NCBI RefSeq assembly: GCF_964355755.1
Contig: NC_092674.1
Span: forward strand, 12,035,001 to 12,099,000
Length of the DNA: 64,000 nt
Direction of reading: 5' to 3'
DNA from: Antedon mediterranea
Lineage: Eukaryota; Echinodermata; Crinoidea; Comatulida; Antedonidae
In this document: piece by piece, positions 12,426 through 23,900 of the stretch
Layout of the letters: every line of letters begins with the position of its first letter
Position numbering within the stretch: the first letter of the stretch is position 1
Position numbers and translations under genes: made by a program
Notes under the pieces: model-generated
What the model saw: only the letters and a program-made list of their open reading frames with translations
Database searches by the model: none
What the model was told of the DNA's origin: nothing

Positions 12426-12701
12426 TGTGGCAAACAGTACGTCGGAGAAACAAAAAACACTCTCCGTATGAGAATGACACAACATAGATCAGCTATCAAA
12501 ACATTAAAGCTTGATCAACCTGTAGCCGAACATTATAATTCAGCTGGTCACTCGATTGCAAATTTCAGAGTTATTGCAATAGACCACGATGTCAAATGGA
12601 GCGACAAAACTCGCAAAGACAAAGAAAACCACTGGGAATTACTACTTAAAACCACAAAACCTTTTGGACTTAACATTAGGAACATACTCCCAGATCGGTA
12701 A
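12426..12701 (+). pseudogene. Penelope-like element, GIY-YIG endonuclease C-terminal fragment
   Basis: A 91-codon frame opens inside CGKQYVGETKNTLRMRM and continues QHRSAIKTL, GHSIANF and ENHWELLLKTTKPFGLN, ending at TAA 12699-12701. The YVGET core, R-x-x-x-H and the terminal GLN are typical of the GIY-YIG domain that follows reverse transcriptase in Penelope-like elements. The reverse transcriptase is absent, so the copy is 5'-truncated. It sits between genes B and A. Confidence 0.8.
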
Positions 12702-13196
12702 AATTATTCCATTGACTACCAAAATTTAAGTTTCAATATTAACCTCCATTTAAGCTGTTTTTTAGTCTCATTCCAAAATTGTTTATATCCCTACCAAGCT
12801 ACCTTCTTTGTTTTCCACTCTTATTCAGACTCCACCCTGGCTCCCTTTGTTATATTTCTTTTATTCCTGTCCACCCAGGCAGCACTTGCCAGCTTTATAC
12901 TATGACGTTTCATTGATTTTCAGTAATTTGCCTTTGGATTTATATATATATATATATATAAATCCAAAGGCAAATTACTGAAATAAATGACAATGCTGTG
13001 GGTATCAGTGGCTGGATCTCAATGGAGATACAAAAATAAAAAGCGAAAAGCTAAATCAAAACGATAAAGTAAACAGCCAGAAAAGTTAGCAGAGCTTTCG
13101 GGCAACACTAGCCATTCATCAGTGCAAGTGAAGGAATTTGGATAACGTCATAGTATAAAGCTGGCAAGTGCTGCAAGTGCTGTAATTTGCCTTTGG

Positions 13197-13238
<42 letters not shown>

Positions 13239-13382
13239 CCAAAGGCAAATTACTGAACAAAATGACAATGCTGTGGGTATCAATGGCTGGATCTCAATGG
13301 AGATACAAAAATAAAAAGCGAAAAGCTAAATCAAAACGATAAAGTAAACAGCCAGAAAAGTTAGCAGATATATATATATATA
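12702..13382. repeat. Penelope-like terminal repeats in inverted arrangement with (TA)n palindromes
   Basis: CAGTAATTTGCCTTTGG and its reverse complement flank a (TA)n centre at about 12927-12992 and again at about 13187-13256. A block of about 110 bases starting AATGACAATGCTGTGGG occurs twice (12986 and 13260 onward). The second copy stops abruptly at GTTAGCAGA and runs into (TA)n. The segment GCACTTGCCAGCTTTATACT occurs on opposite strands at about 12888 and 13150, as expected for head-to-head Penelope-type terminal repeats. Confidence 0.6.
13085..13130 (-). ncRNA. Candidate hammerhead ribozyme core
   Basis: On the minus strand the order is CTGATGA (13122-13116), a short helix with GGC/GCC arms, then CGAAA (13100-13096). 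This is the arrangement of the conserved hammerhead core. Hammerhead ribozymes are known in terminal repeats of Penelope-like elements. Helix II is imperfect and I could not confirm helix I or the cleavage triplet by eye, so it may be degenerate. Confidence 0.35.
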
Positions 13383-15656
13383 TTACATCAAAATCCACCT
13401 AAGCAATATATGACAATAAAATAAAATTTGGTACTCATAAATTTCAGGTCCTATTTCACCATATGGCAATACAATTACGTGCGTATCGCATATAACGCAT
13501 GCGTACGCGTGCTTGAAATTGTCAAAATTTATTTTCGATGAAATTAGAGTAGTTTCAGGCAATTTTAGGCGTTTAAAAAATTGCAATGAGTGCACAGTTT
13601 TTCCAAAGCGCACTGCGCTTTAAGCCTTAATATGCACTCTTTTTGCCCGATTTCTGTTTTACAACCTTTCTTTAGTAATATCATCAAGAATCTCCATGTA
13701 GGGCTTTCTCTTTCCAGACCTTGGTTTTCTCCTCTTGCCACCTCTTCTGATAATCTATAAGATTTCCTTTGTCATCTAACACCTTCTTCTTTAAAGCAAA
13801 TTACAGCATCCACTGTAGTACTTTTCCTCTACTCTACAGCTCACTATGTCGGTCGGTTGGTGGGTCGGTCGGTTTATCGGTCGGTAAACACTAACTCAAA
13901 TTTGAGCACGCGACTGCATATGGCTTTTTTTTTTCGAGACTCTTGGTTTAGGCCATTTACTTACATAATACATAGACCAGCGTCCCGTAGCATATAAACA
14001 ATAAATACAAAAATTAGATGCAATTTGAATTATTACTATTTTAAATGCACACAAAAATAAATGTATACACTTTTTTCTATTCTATTAAAATTTATTGAAG
14101 CTAATATCAGTATGAGGATGTACTCCGTAATAATATTAAACAAATTGCAGTATTATTTGTATTATTCTATAGATAGTTTCTCAATATTTTTAGATGTAAC
14201 TTCCTATTTGATAACATTATTACAAAATCTAGAACAAGAAGTTTCAAATGTAAATATTTCGCTACCACTTAAAATGTTCAAGAGTTTTTTTGATAACACA
14301 CATTTATTTATTTATACTACACTGCAGTAATGTTTTATGGTTATTTTGGTATTAATAGGCCTACAATCTTTCATTTTATGTAGCTCTAATTTTACAACCA
14401 ATTATAATAATAATATTAATTATTCATTGAAACTAAATTCCCATTTTTTTTGTTTATCATAAGAATTATTTCCTTTAGACACTTACTAACATTGTCAATA
14501 TAAAAAAAAGACGACAAAGCGTTATTGATTATCTATGTTTTGTTACAATATGCATATTTCCAGTATTCCTTATAATAAATTTAGTTTGTAATGTTTCCGT
14601 TCAAATTGCTATACAATAATGTGCATACTAATCATCAATAAAAACCATCGTGTATTTGAGTTTGTTTGTTCTTGTGTACAATAGGAGGTCTATAATATTT
14701 TTGTAGGTAAGTAATGTAGAAAATATTATTCATTATTGATATTCCTGTATTATTGAAAAGTCATTGAAAAGTTTATTATTTATAGATCGCTATCTTTGAC
14801 AATTAATGCTGAAAATAATATATATAAAAAAACGATATACATAATATATAACTACCAGTTTAGTATTATGCTCTAAAATAGTTCAGAATAAAACAAAATC
14901 CAAAAGTACCGTAGTGGATAAACAACCGTTCGGAAGATATTAGTGTACATGTTAAAGAATTTTTTAAAAGAATTTTCGCACAGTTACTTCAATCATTCTA
15001 CATAATAAAACGTTTATTATTACGCAACACACAACTTTATGATAAAATATGCTTCCTGCCTATACACTGTTAATATTTCTAATTATTTTATTGGCAGAGG
15101 TTAATATGGAGATAATTAATTTGGGTTTACTAAATATAAGTACAAGTTATGATAGTGTGACTACCCTAATAATATCCACAGTAACATACTATAAACAAAC
15201 TCGTTGAAAAAATACATATTAAATATTTTAATCGATATTGTATTTTTACGTTTTCGTAATGTTAGAAATGTTATAATTTATGATATTAAACTTTCATTTG
15301 TTGCTGGATATCAGATTGCAATGATTTTGAATTTGTTTAAATTTTCGTAATTTTGCGAACTAGCCAGGATGCGGCCGCATCGTAGCAAAACTTATACTGC
15401 TCCTAGAGTAAAAAATAGAAAGGAAAACAATATGAAAAAAATATACCATTCAATTCTGATAAATGTACAGAATCTAGTATTTTAGCATTAATCATGTTCT
15501 ACACATGAGTTGAGCTACGCAAAAAGCATTGTATATTATTTGGTAATATGTATTTCTCTTTCTGTGAGTTTAAATACAAGAAAAAGTTGCGTTATGGGTA
15601 TTTTAAATTATGCTATATTGAAATTTCTTTTCTTTTCTCTTTTCTTATGTACATTC
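13383..15656. other. Intergenic DNA and gene A 3' flank
   Basis: AT-rich, with a CGGT-rich microsatellite at about 13850-13890 in a segment that recurs near 19.78 kb. No exon or domain is recognisable. The 3' UTR of gene A should lie in its right part; I could not choose a polyadenylation signal. Confidence 0.55.
13840..13912. repeat. CGGT-rich repeat segment, copy 1
   Basis: The order CTCTACAGCTCACTATG, (GTCG)n-rich tract, GTAAACACTAACT, GAGCACGCGACTG is shared with 19787-19883. The shared flanks on both sides of the microsatellite show that a larger unit was dispersed, not just a simple repeat. Confidence 0.6.
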
Positions 15657-17923
15657 TTATAATAAGAAACTACAGGCATTAACATACTGAAAAAAAACAA
15701 GCACATATAACACATGGATACGAATCAACACACTTTAAAATGTTAAAAAAGACGAATACGATACTAACCATGTTGTCAACCATATATGGACATGATTTAC
15801 GTAATGTTTTTACTGTATGGTATACATCTACTAAAGTCTCCTCTTTGATCTTCTGAATAATCGATGACACTGCACAATAAAGTCCGCAACACATTGCGCC
15901 GTCCCTTTTGGATGGATGGATGGATGGAAGAATGATTAAAACAATTACAAATAAATTAATAGGCCTACAACTGTTATGGACACTGGTGCAATATGGATTC
16001 AAATTCGTAAGTATATAATAAATTAAGGCGATTGGTGGTAGATATAATAATATTTAGGGAGTACGTCGTTGAGAACTACACCTCTCTATAATATCATTAT
16101 TTTATTATGATATTTTTTGTATTTTTACACTTCATAGAAATATTTATTTGTGTATCTATAAAACTAGACATATCGTTTATACGAGGAATGAGTGACTTGA
16201 TTCACTTTTTATCACATAATTAATGCATATTTAGATAATATTATACTGTGTGAAGTCAATATTTGTGTTTTTAAGCATACTTAAGTTACTTTAGTCTTCT
16301 GTTACCGATTATATATAAAGTTGATATAAATAACAAAATTTCAGTCTCAATCTTATTAACATTCGTTTTAAGTCATGCAATTTAATGATATAACTTAATT
16401 TATTTCAGAAAGTCTGGTTGCTTCAACATTATCCCTTTCTCTAACACACTTACAAGTGAGTAAAACAAGATAGCACAGTCTATTTTAACAATTATTTGAA
16501 CGTGTTACGTTTATCATCTTCTATATCATTTTCTGATCATCAGCACACTTTATCGTTATTTATCGTTGTTAAGACTCTTTACTGAAATAACAATTATTAC
16601 ATTCCACGACTTACTGGCAAACAATGACTGCTGGGAATCGTTTACAAGACTGTTGACGTCTCTCCACACTTGATATCAGAGATAGAAACGAATCCATGTC
16701 TGGTACGCTGCTATTCACCTGCCATTGTGTGTATACTAAACGAAATATCTGTTGTTTTGTTTTACCCTACAAAAGTAATGACATATTACTTTTAAAACGT
16801 GTAGTTCATAGAGTGCTTGATATCACAACCAAAAATAAAAAGATATGGTACTTCTGTCTTGCTATTTTAATGGAAATGTAAATCGTGGCATTCTTTTATG
16901 TTTTTTTAATTTTTAAGGTATTACTTATTGTTGTGACATTAATACAATATGAATATTCTACTGATAACAATAGAAGGTGTGATTACACGTGAAATGATGA
17001 AGATGATAATAATGATGATAATGAAGATGATGATGGTGATGATGATTTTTAATGGCACTATTTCTACTACATTTGATAAATATTATATTGTTTCTATACC
17101 TTCTGTAATTCGAGTGTCTGTTGAACGATAGCTTCATCTTTACGTTCAAACGACTTAAGTGTGACAATATACTCTCCACATTCAAGTTGTTCATTAATGT
17201 TTTCGGGTATGAAATTTGCATACGACTTGTCTTCCAACTCATTCAATGATACTATTATTTGAGACTCATAATCAAATACCATGTTCCAAAAGTCAGCATA
17301 TGTGTTTACAGAATCCGAGATCGGTGACTGAGCTGTAACGAATGCCTTTGATCTATTGTACAGCTATAAAGAGTAACATAACACAATAACACTACACATT
17401 GATTTCTTTGGGTTTCAAATACATGCAACACAATATTAGGATTGTTGACAAAGTATACAGTATATCTGATGATCATCCGCTAGTAATGTCAAAAAAGAAA
17501 CAATATTCTGTTTTTTAAACACCTAGAAATGTTCAACAAAGAAAAATTTAACTGTGCTATTGTTTATACTTTCTAGGTCTTAAGGTATTTTTATTGTATA
17601 CTTATAGTTTTTAAGCATAAGTAATAGCATACATCACATATCGATGTGATTCCAAGGTAATATCCATCAGTCGACCGGTTCAGTCGACGAGGGTAACCTA
17701 CCAGTTCCAGGTATTCTGAAATAAAATACGTAAGTGTAAACAATACGGTACAGCTTAATTATAGTACGAACATAGCAATATGCCTGTGTGTAAATGTGTT
17801 TAATTTACTTCATACAGTGAAAAATAAAAATACAAACAGCTTACCTGGTAGACCCATATACATTTTGTCTTTTCCATTCGATACAAATTCTCCTTTTGTG
17901 TTTGGTGTCATGCTTTGTAGGGT
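15657..17923 (-). CDS. Gene A: phosphatase domain D2 and C-terminus (6 exons)
   Basis: Exons are 17845-17923, 17702-17715 (14 nt), 17100-17363, 16615-16748, 15769-15904 and 15657-15686. Recognisable blocks are KAFVTAQSP, YADFWNMVFDYES, WQVNSSVPDMDSFL (where D1 has WPD) and VIVCQDGAMCCGLYCAV. The signature loop keeps a cysteine, but the arginine of CX5R is cysteine and the preceding His is Val. D2 should therefore be catalytically dead, as D2 domains often are. The stretch carrying the KNRY and PYD loops is missing, so D2 is also short. The 136-nt signature exon has the same length and phase as its D1 counterpart. The last exon encodes only YVNACSFLL and a TAA. Exon 16748 has a poor polypyrimidine tract and rests on homology and phase. 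Confidence 0.75.
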
Positions 17924-20900
17924 CTGTGCGATAATAAAACATCTATATATTTACAATTGTGTTATACAGCATGAAATTGAATCACATACCAGTGGAAAAA
18001 ACACACAATGAAAAGACAAGAAATGAAAATAAATAAGTAGGCATACAACATGGAAATGATCTCCTTCTTAGGAAATATTGCTGTTTCAACATGCAAGTAT
18101 CATAGGAATATCTGGTAATACAGCTTCTCATTTCTATCACATATAGTGCCTGTATCATGTAAGGTTAAGGGATATGTTAAGGTATACGGCACTAACGGAA
18201 ACATGTGAAACATAATGATTTGTATAGACAAATATTCCTATGATACAACATAACGCCAGCATATAACATACATTGTTTTTAACAGAAATATACTATTAAA
18301 ATGACGCTCTATTGTTTGCTATATGAAAGATGAGAAATAAGAAAAAAACAAACAATAGTGTAGTTACCGTAAATTGTTGAGATATTATGGATTCTTCATT
18401 AACTCCATTAGTTGTGAGATTACGTAAAGCATAACCCAGTTCCATTGCTGGAATTGTCGTTTGTCCGCAGAACAACATTTCAAGTAACACTTCGTAGATG
18501 AATATATACTGTTCCTACAGTAGATAAGATATGGAACTTTTATTTTACTGCTGTTAAGTAAGTACCATTTATAACTAAACGTTAAATCATTATGGTATCT
18601 TATAAGGATATAAATGTATTACACAAAACAAGAAATATAGACGCAAATTGTAAAAAATTTTCTATAAAGAGTGTTACCTTCTTTATTTTCTGCTGATAAA
18701 TGTTGATAATTTAACTTTCTATACACTTTATACTTTCTATGTATAGAATGGGTTTCAACTATCCGTGACTAGACATATTTTAATACAGAATACATAAACT
18801 TTATGATAAAAATCATGCACACTGAATATACCGTATATAACAATTAGAGAAATACTATATAACAAAACGTTTTCTATTGAATTTAAAAATACAAATAAAA
18901 AAATAAAAAAAGATAAATAAAAAAAAAACGATTAAATTCCGCCTGGCCATCGCATTGTAAATACCTAGGCCTATAACAATTTGTTCAAAATGGTAGTACA
19001 TATAATATTGATGTGAGCACAGAGTTTAATTCCTGATAATAACATATTATACTAAAATGATGTGTATTTCTTATTATATTATCATTACTTTTGTTTCGAC
19101 CATCAGTATACGTTTGTCTCTCATGCTTCGCACAAAATTAAAAACATCAACACTTCCTTCATGTTTCGCCATATCCAACATAGCGAAGATGGATATGATA
19201 GTGCCAGTTCGTCCGGCTCCAGTGCTAAATAAACAACAATAATAGTAACATATTTATAAAAATATGAAAATTAATATTTTGATGTGGAACAAACAAATTA
19301 CTTGAATTCAATATTATGAAGCACATACACTCATTTGATGATGTATTTTGTATTTTAACTTGTGATGTATAATACAAGACTGTAATTATTAAAACAATTT
19401 TAATACAAATGCATATATCAAATAGGCCTATTACCTACACCTTTATGAAATTATCAAAATTAGTATTATATAAATTATTTGTATTTATTCAAACATTTAA
19501 GATCTAACACAACCTAGTGAAAGCAATTTCTGTAACATACCTGCAATGAACAATAACAGGTCCAGTGTTTGGTGGTGCTTTTTTCTGTTCATCTTTAAAT
19601 TTGTGAATGAAATCCACGAGATGTGTCACCTCACTCGGTACACTCTTGTCTGGCCATGATATGAAGTGATAGTGCCATACACTACGGATTTCTTCACATC
19701 CAGCCTAAACACATTGAAGTAAAAGTGTCTATATTACTAGTACCATGGCATCGTATTTTAGTATAGTTTTTAGTCGCGTTCGACTCTACAGCTCACTATG
19801 TCGGTCGGTTGGTCGGTCGGTCGATTGGTCGGTCGGTCGGTTGGTCGGTCGGTCGGTAAACACTAACTTGAGCACGCGACTGCCGCCATGTATATCGCCT
19901 TGTTTATTTAGTTTTGCACTAATAATTAGAAGGAAATCCTAATTATAGGCTTGATACCAGCTATTTTCCCACAAATAGCCAAAAATTGAAAAAAAAATGT
20001 CGAAGAGAAATATAATAATGATTGTAAAAATATTATTGTCTTTCTGAAAAAAAGAAAAAAAATAACTATAGCAAGGATAAGTTAGACAATGATTGTAGGG
20101 CCGTTACTGAACGTGTAATCTTAAGCTAACAACATGGTTGCGGACCTTACGCTTTACATGCTTCCGTGATTTTGGTCCACAATAACAAAAACATTAATCA
20201 CAAAATGTCATTAATAAAACGGCCACTAAACAGTGCTAAAGTAACATTGCCAACTGCATCAGCTTGAGACTATTATCATTGTAAATAAATATCAACATTA
20301 TTTTCGAAATTACCATTTGAACTTGAAATTTTCGAATAACATAATGTTTATGTTCCTGTTCTTCAGCATTTGTTACAATGATTTTTCCATACAGATTGAC
20401 ATGAGAAAATTCTGGCCAATATTTCTCAGATTCTTTCTGAAAACACGAACACATTTATGGTTAGTGTATAATGATAGCAGTGTGCGTGTGAAACACATGT
20501 GATGTTGTATTCCGAAATATTCTATGATACTAAAGAAATATAGATACAATATCGAGAATCTGTGTTTTTGCAGTATTTACTCTAATTACTATAAAGTTTG
20601 TTTTAGCAATCTGATTTTGATGCTACTCAAATAAATACATTTTTAAATAATTTACCTTTATTCCTTCTAAAACATTTGTTACCATGACGATAACCGTAGA
20701 ATTCCCTTGCCAAACCATCCTCCACATATCATTTGCTGATGCTAAATTCGGTTCTATAATTAATAAAGGATTTATTAAATATTAAATTGTAGTTGTGCCG
20801 AAGGTAGCCTAAGGTAAATAAAATCTTATATCCTAAGTGAGTTAGTAATTTTTAAAAGGCACAAATCCCACATAGTAGGTTCATTATTCAATATAAGCAA

Positions 20901-23900
20901 AAAATACGATTACATTGTATAACTGTATTCTGACATACCAAGATGTGACTCGACTAGAATCTTTGACTGATTACAAACCATTCTCATGTGAAAATAGTTT
21001 TTTTGTTATCCAACCAAAAATAGATGATAAGTTACCTTCTTGACACGAATAGCAACTGTTAAGAAGGTAACTACCATTCTTACTGTTGATTTGATAAAAA
21101 GAAATGTCTATATTGATTTAGTATTACAAAACAGATGGCCATTTACAATAAGTACACCTGTGTGTAAACATTTAAAATTTTAAATATTGATTACGTGTGA
21201 GATTTTTTTTTTCAACACATAGATTAAAATAAAGATATTTGTAACGTTTCAAGTTACTCAATTATCTTCATAATATCGTACCTTGACATGCAATAAATTT
21301 GTTTGGTCGTTCAATTCCCTATAAACAAAAACACGAATTGTTTTGATATGTTTGTTGTGTATTGAAAAAAATAATATATATTTACATTTAAACTGATTTG
21401 CGATACTTTTGTTTTTTTCATTATACAAAGTTACAACATTGATTTGAAAAAGTATAAATGAAAAAAAAAACACTAAAACAATGACAAAAAGTGGAAGCGT
21501 CAAGTAAATCAATAAAACATGCCAAAAAAAAGAAAGAAAAACAGATTTAGGTTAAAAAACCGGTCAAAAAATAATGAATTTAATCTTAATTATACTATCT
21601 TATCTAACTGTACACGGCGTATAAACTAGGAAGTAGAAAAATATAATAACTAAATTACGAAATAACTCAGAAAAAATTGAATTTAAAAAAAAACACTTGC
21701 ATCTAGATATGAAGCATTGATATAATCGGATCCGGTAACGATTTCTACAGAATGCAAAATAACTCGGGAATGATCATCTGAAACGAGATATAATATTAAT
21801 TATTGTTATTAGTTAATGAATCCAATTGGATCTTTTATCAAGGTGATGAATAAACCGAATATTACATTAGAAAGAGTGATAAAAGTATAGATGGATGGAT
21901 TTTGGGAAAAAAAATTGGAATTTATTAAGTACTGCTAGAAAAAAAGATAATAGTACAGAAAGGATTAAGTAGAGACTTGATATAACTACCGTAATAATTC
22001 GATGGTTGGAAAATAAAGAATAAGATAAGGAAAATTGTTCTCTTTACTTTCGCTGCCGATAAAGAATATTTACATTGGTGTAGATTAGTAGGCACTAAAA
22101 TCATACATACAAAAATTACAATAAAAAATAATATAATACATGGTATGAACATTATAATCAATAATAGGTATTAAAATAGATATACACTCACATGGAATAA
22201 TGTCATCGCATCTGTTTTTTGCCTTGTTTACAGAGCTCTTAGCTTCAATCCATTTATGAAGTTGTTGATCACCAAGGTTCTTAAAAAGAAACATTGCTAT
22301 TCTTTTAGGATTATGATTGAAAGTATACGATTTATTATGATACTAATAATAATATGACAAGGTGATGTTTTATCCACCTGCCATTAGCAATGTTTTCTCT
22401 TTTTCTGTCACATGGTTAATCAATTGTATTTAAACTAACGTTTACATTCAGCAGAACTAGATTGAGATCCGCAACCAAGAAATCCAGACTATTGTTGGAT
22501 TTGTTTCCGGATACCTCAATTTGCATTTAACTGTTCATTCAGATAGAAAGGTAAACAACAAACCTCAAAATCTTTCTCAAAGCCGTTTATTGGATCAACA
22601 TTTTTTGACAAGACGTACGATGGAAGATCATGTATTGCTATTCCAAGTAGGCTTTTGTTGCTTGGTTCCAAGTCTAATGATTTGTTAAAAATATCTTCAT
22701 GATATTTTGATTTATTTGTTTTATTAGCTGAAGCTTTACCTGGAAATTGACCTTATAAAGTATAATATGTTGTTTTAAAGTTTTTCTAAATATTAATATA
22801 TTTAGTAATATAAATTGCTGGCGTCGTGCACTAAAAATATAGTACTATGGTAAGTAGAGGGTTTCTAATCTTATCCATCCATGCTGAATAATTAAAAACA
22901 CTAAAGCATAAAACGATTCTATAATAAATTAAATCTTAGTAAAATGATTTTCAAGAAAAAAAATTCCCGATCGTAACATCAGTCCTGTAGGCCTACAGTA
23001 TTGTATAAAACCAACCTAAATAATAATGTTGTGTATGGTTAAAAGCTAGGAAAAATATATATCACAATTCATAAATTCATTTTCTATTTTATTGCAGCAC
23101 TAAAAATTCGACTTACTTGGCTCGTTATAATATATGCTTTCAATCTTAGTTGCAGTGCTCTTGGTTGTTTTCGGCAGATGTAGAGGGTTATAGTTGCCAA
23201 GTTCCTTAACAAAAATCGTATAAAAGATTAAGCTTGGTTCGCACTTGTTCGCAAAGCAATGACGTATGCGCAATGCTAATGAGTTGACCAATCAGAAGCG
23301 ACAGTTCGAATAATCCAACTCATCGTGATTGGTTAATTACTAACTGCGTATGTCCTCACGTTGCTTTCAAGTGGGAACCAATCGCCATTATAATGCTAAT
23401 TGTCACAAAACATGTATGTTTTTTAATAATAAAACCAACATGTAAAATAACATTAATTAAGATTTTAGGGAGTAGAATGGTGACACGTAAAAACGCAATG
23501 TATGCAATCGAACTGGCGTTTTCCCATTTTTTTTAAAAGTAAATATATACATGGATTAAATTGCGAAAGGATACGCATCGACGGTAACATCATAAAAAGA
23601 GTTTCCAACGCGCTAGCCTATGCTAAAGCACTGCCACCAATAAACAAACATTATGTTTAAACAATAATTATTGCGTTTTCTGCGAATATACTGCTGGCAC
23701 GTAAACATAGATATATTTTTAAATATAATTACTTAAACATGAAGTCTTTATTATTATTTTCGATTGAGAAACTCAATAAACAGTTTTATTTGTAATATTT
23801 AAATGTACTATTAAATTTACTATTTTACCTCGTAAAAGTTATCAGAATCGTCGATTGTCTGATTGATAACTTCAGGTGAACGATTGCTGGGAATTGTCGG

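Noticed and set aside
12289-12480. Minus-strand frame beside the Penelope-like fragment
   Set aside because: No recognisable motif; it lies antisense to the endonuclease start and in AT-rich repeat end sequence.
16949-17282. Poly-Met and poly-His containing frames
   Set aside because: They arise from the GAT microsatellite; the real coding part is only the D2 exon 17100-17363 in one frame.
19057-19224. Ending the D1 signature exon at 19112 (donor GTATAC)
   Set aside because: That leaves phase 1 and loses the RILMVETK block; extending to 19089 with donor GTAATG gives phase 0 and joins EQYIFIYE as in other phosphatases.
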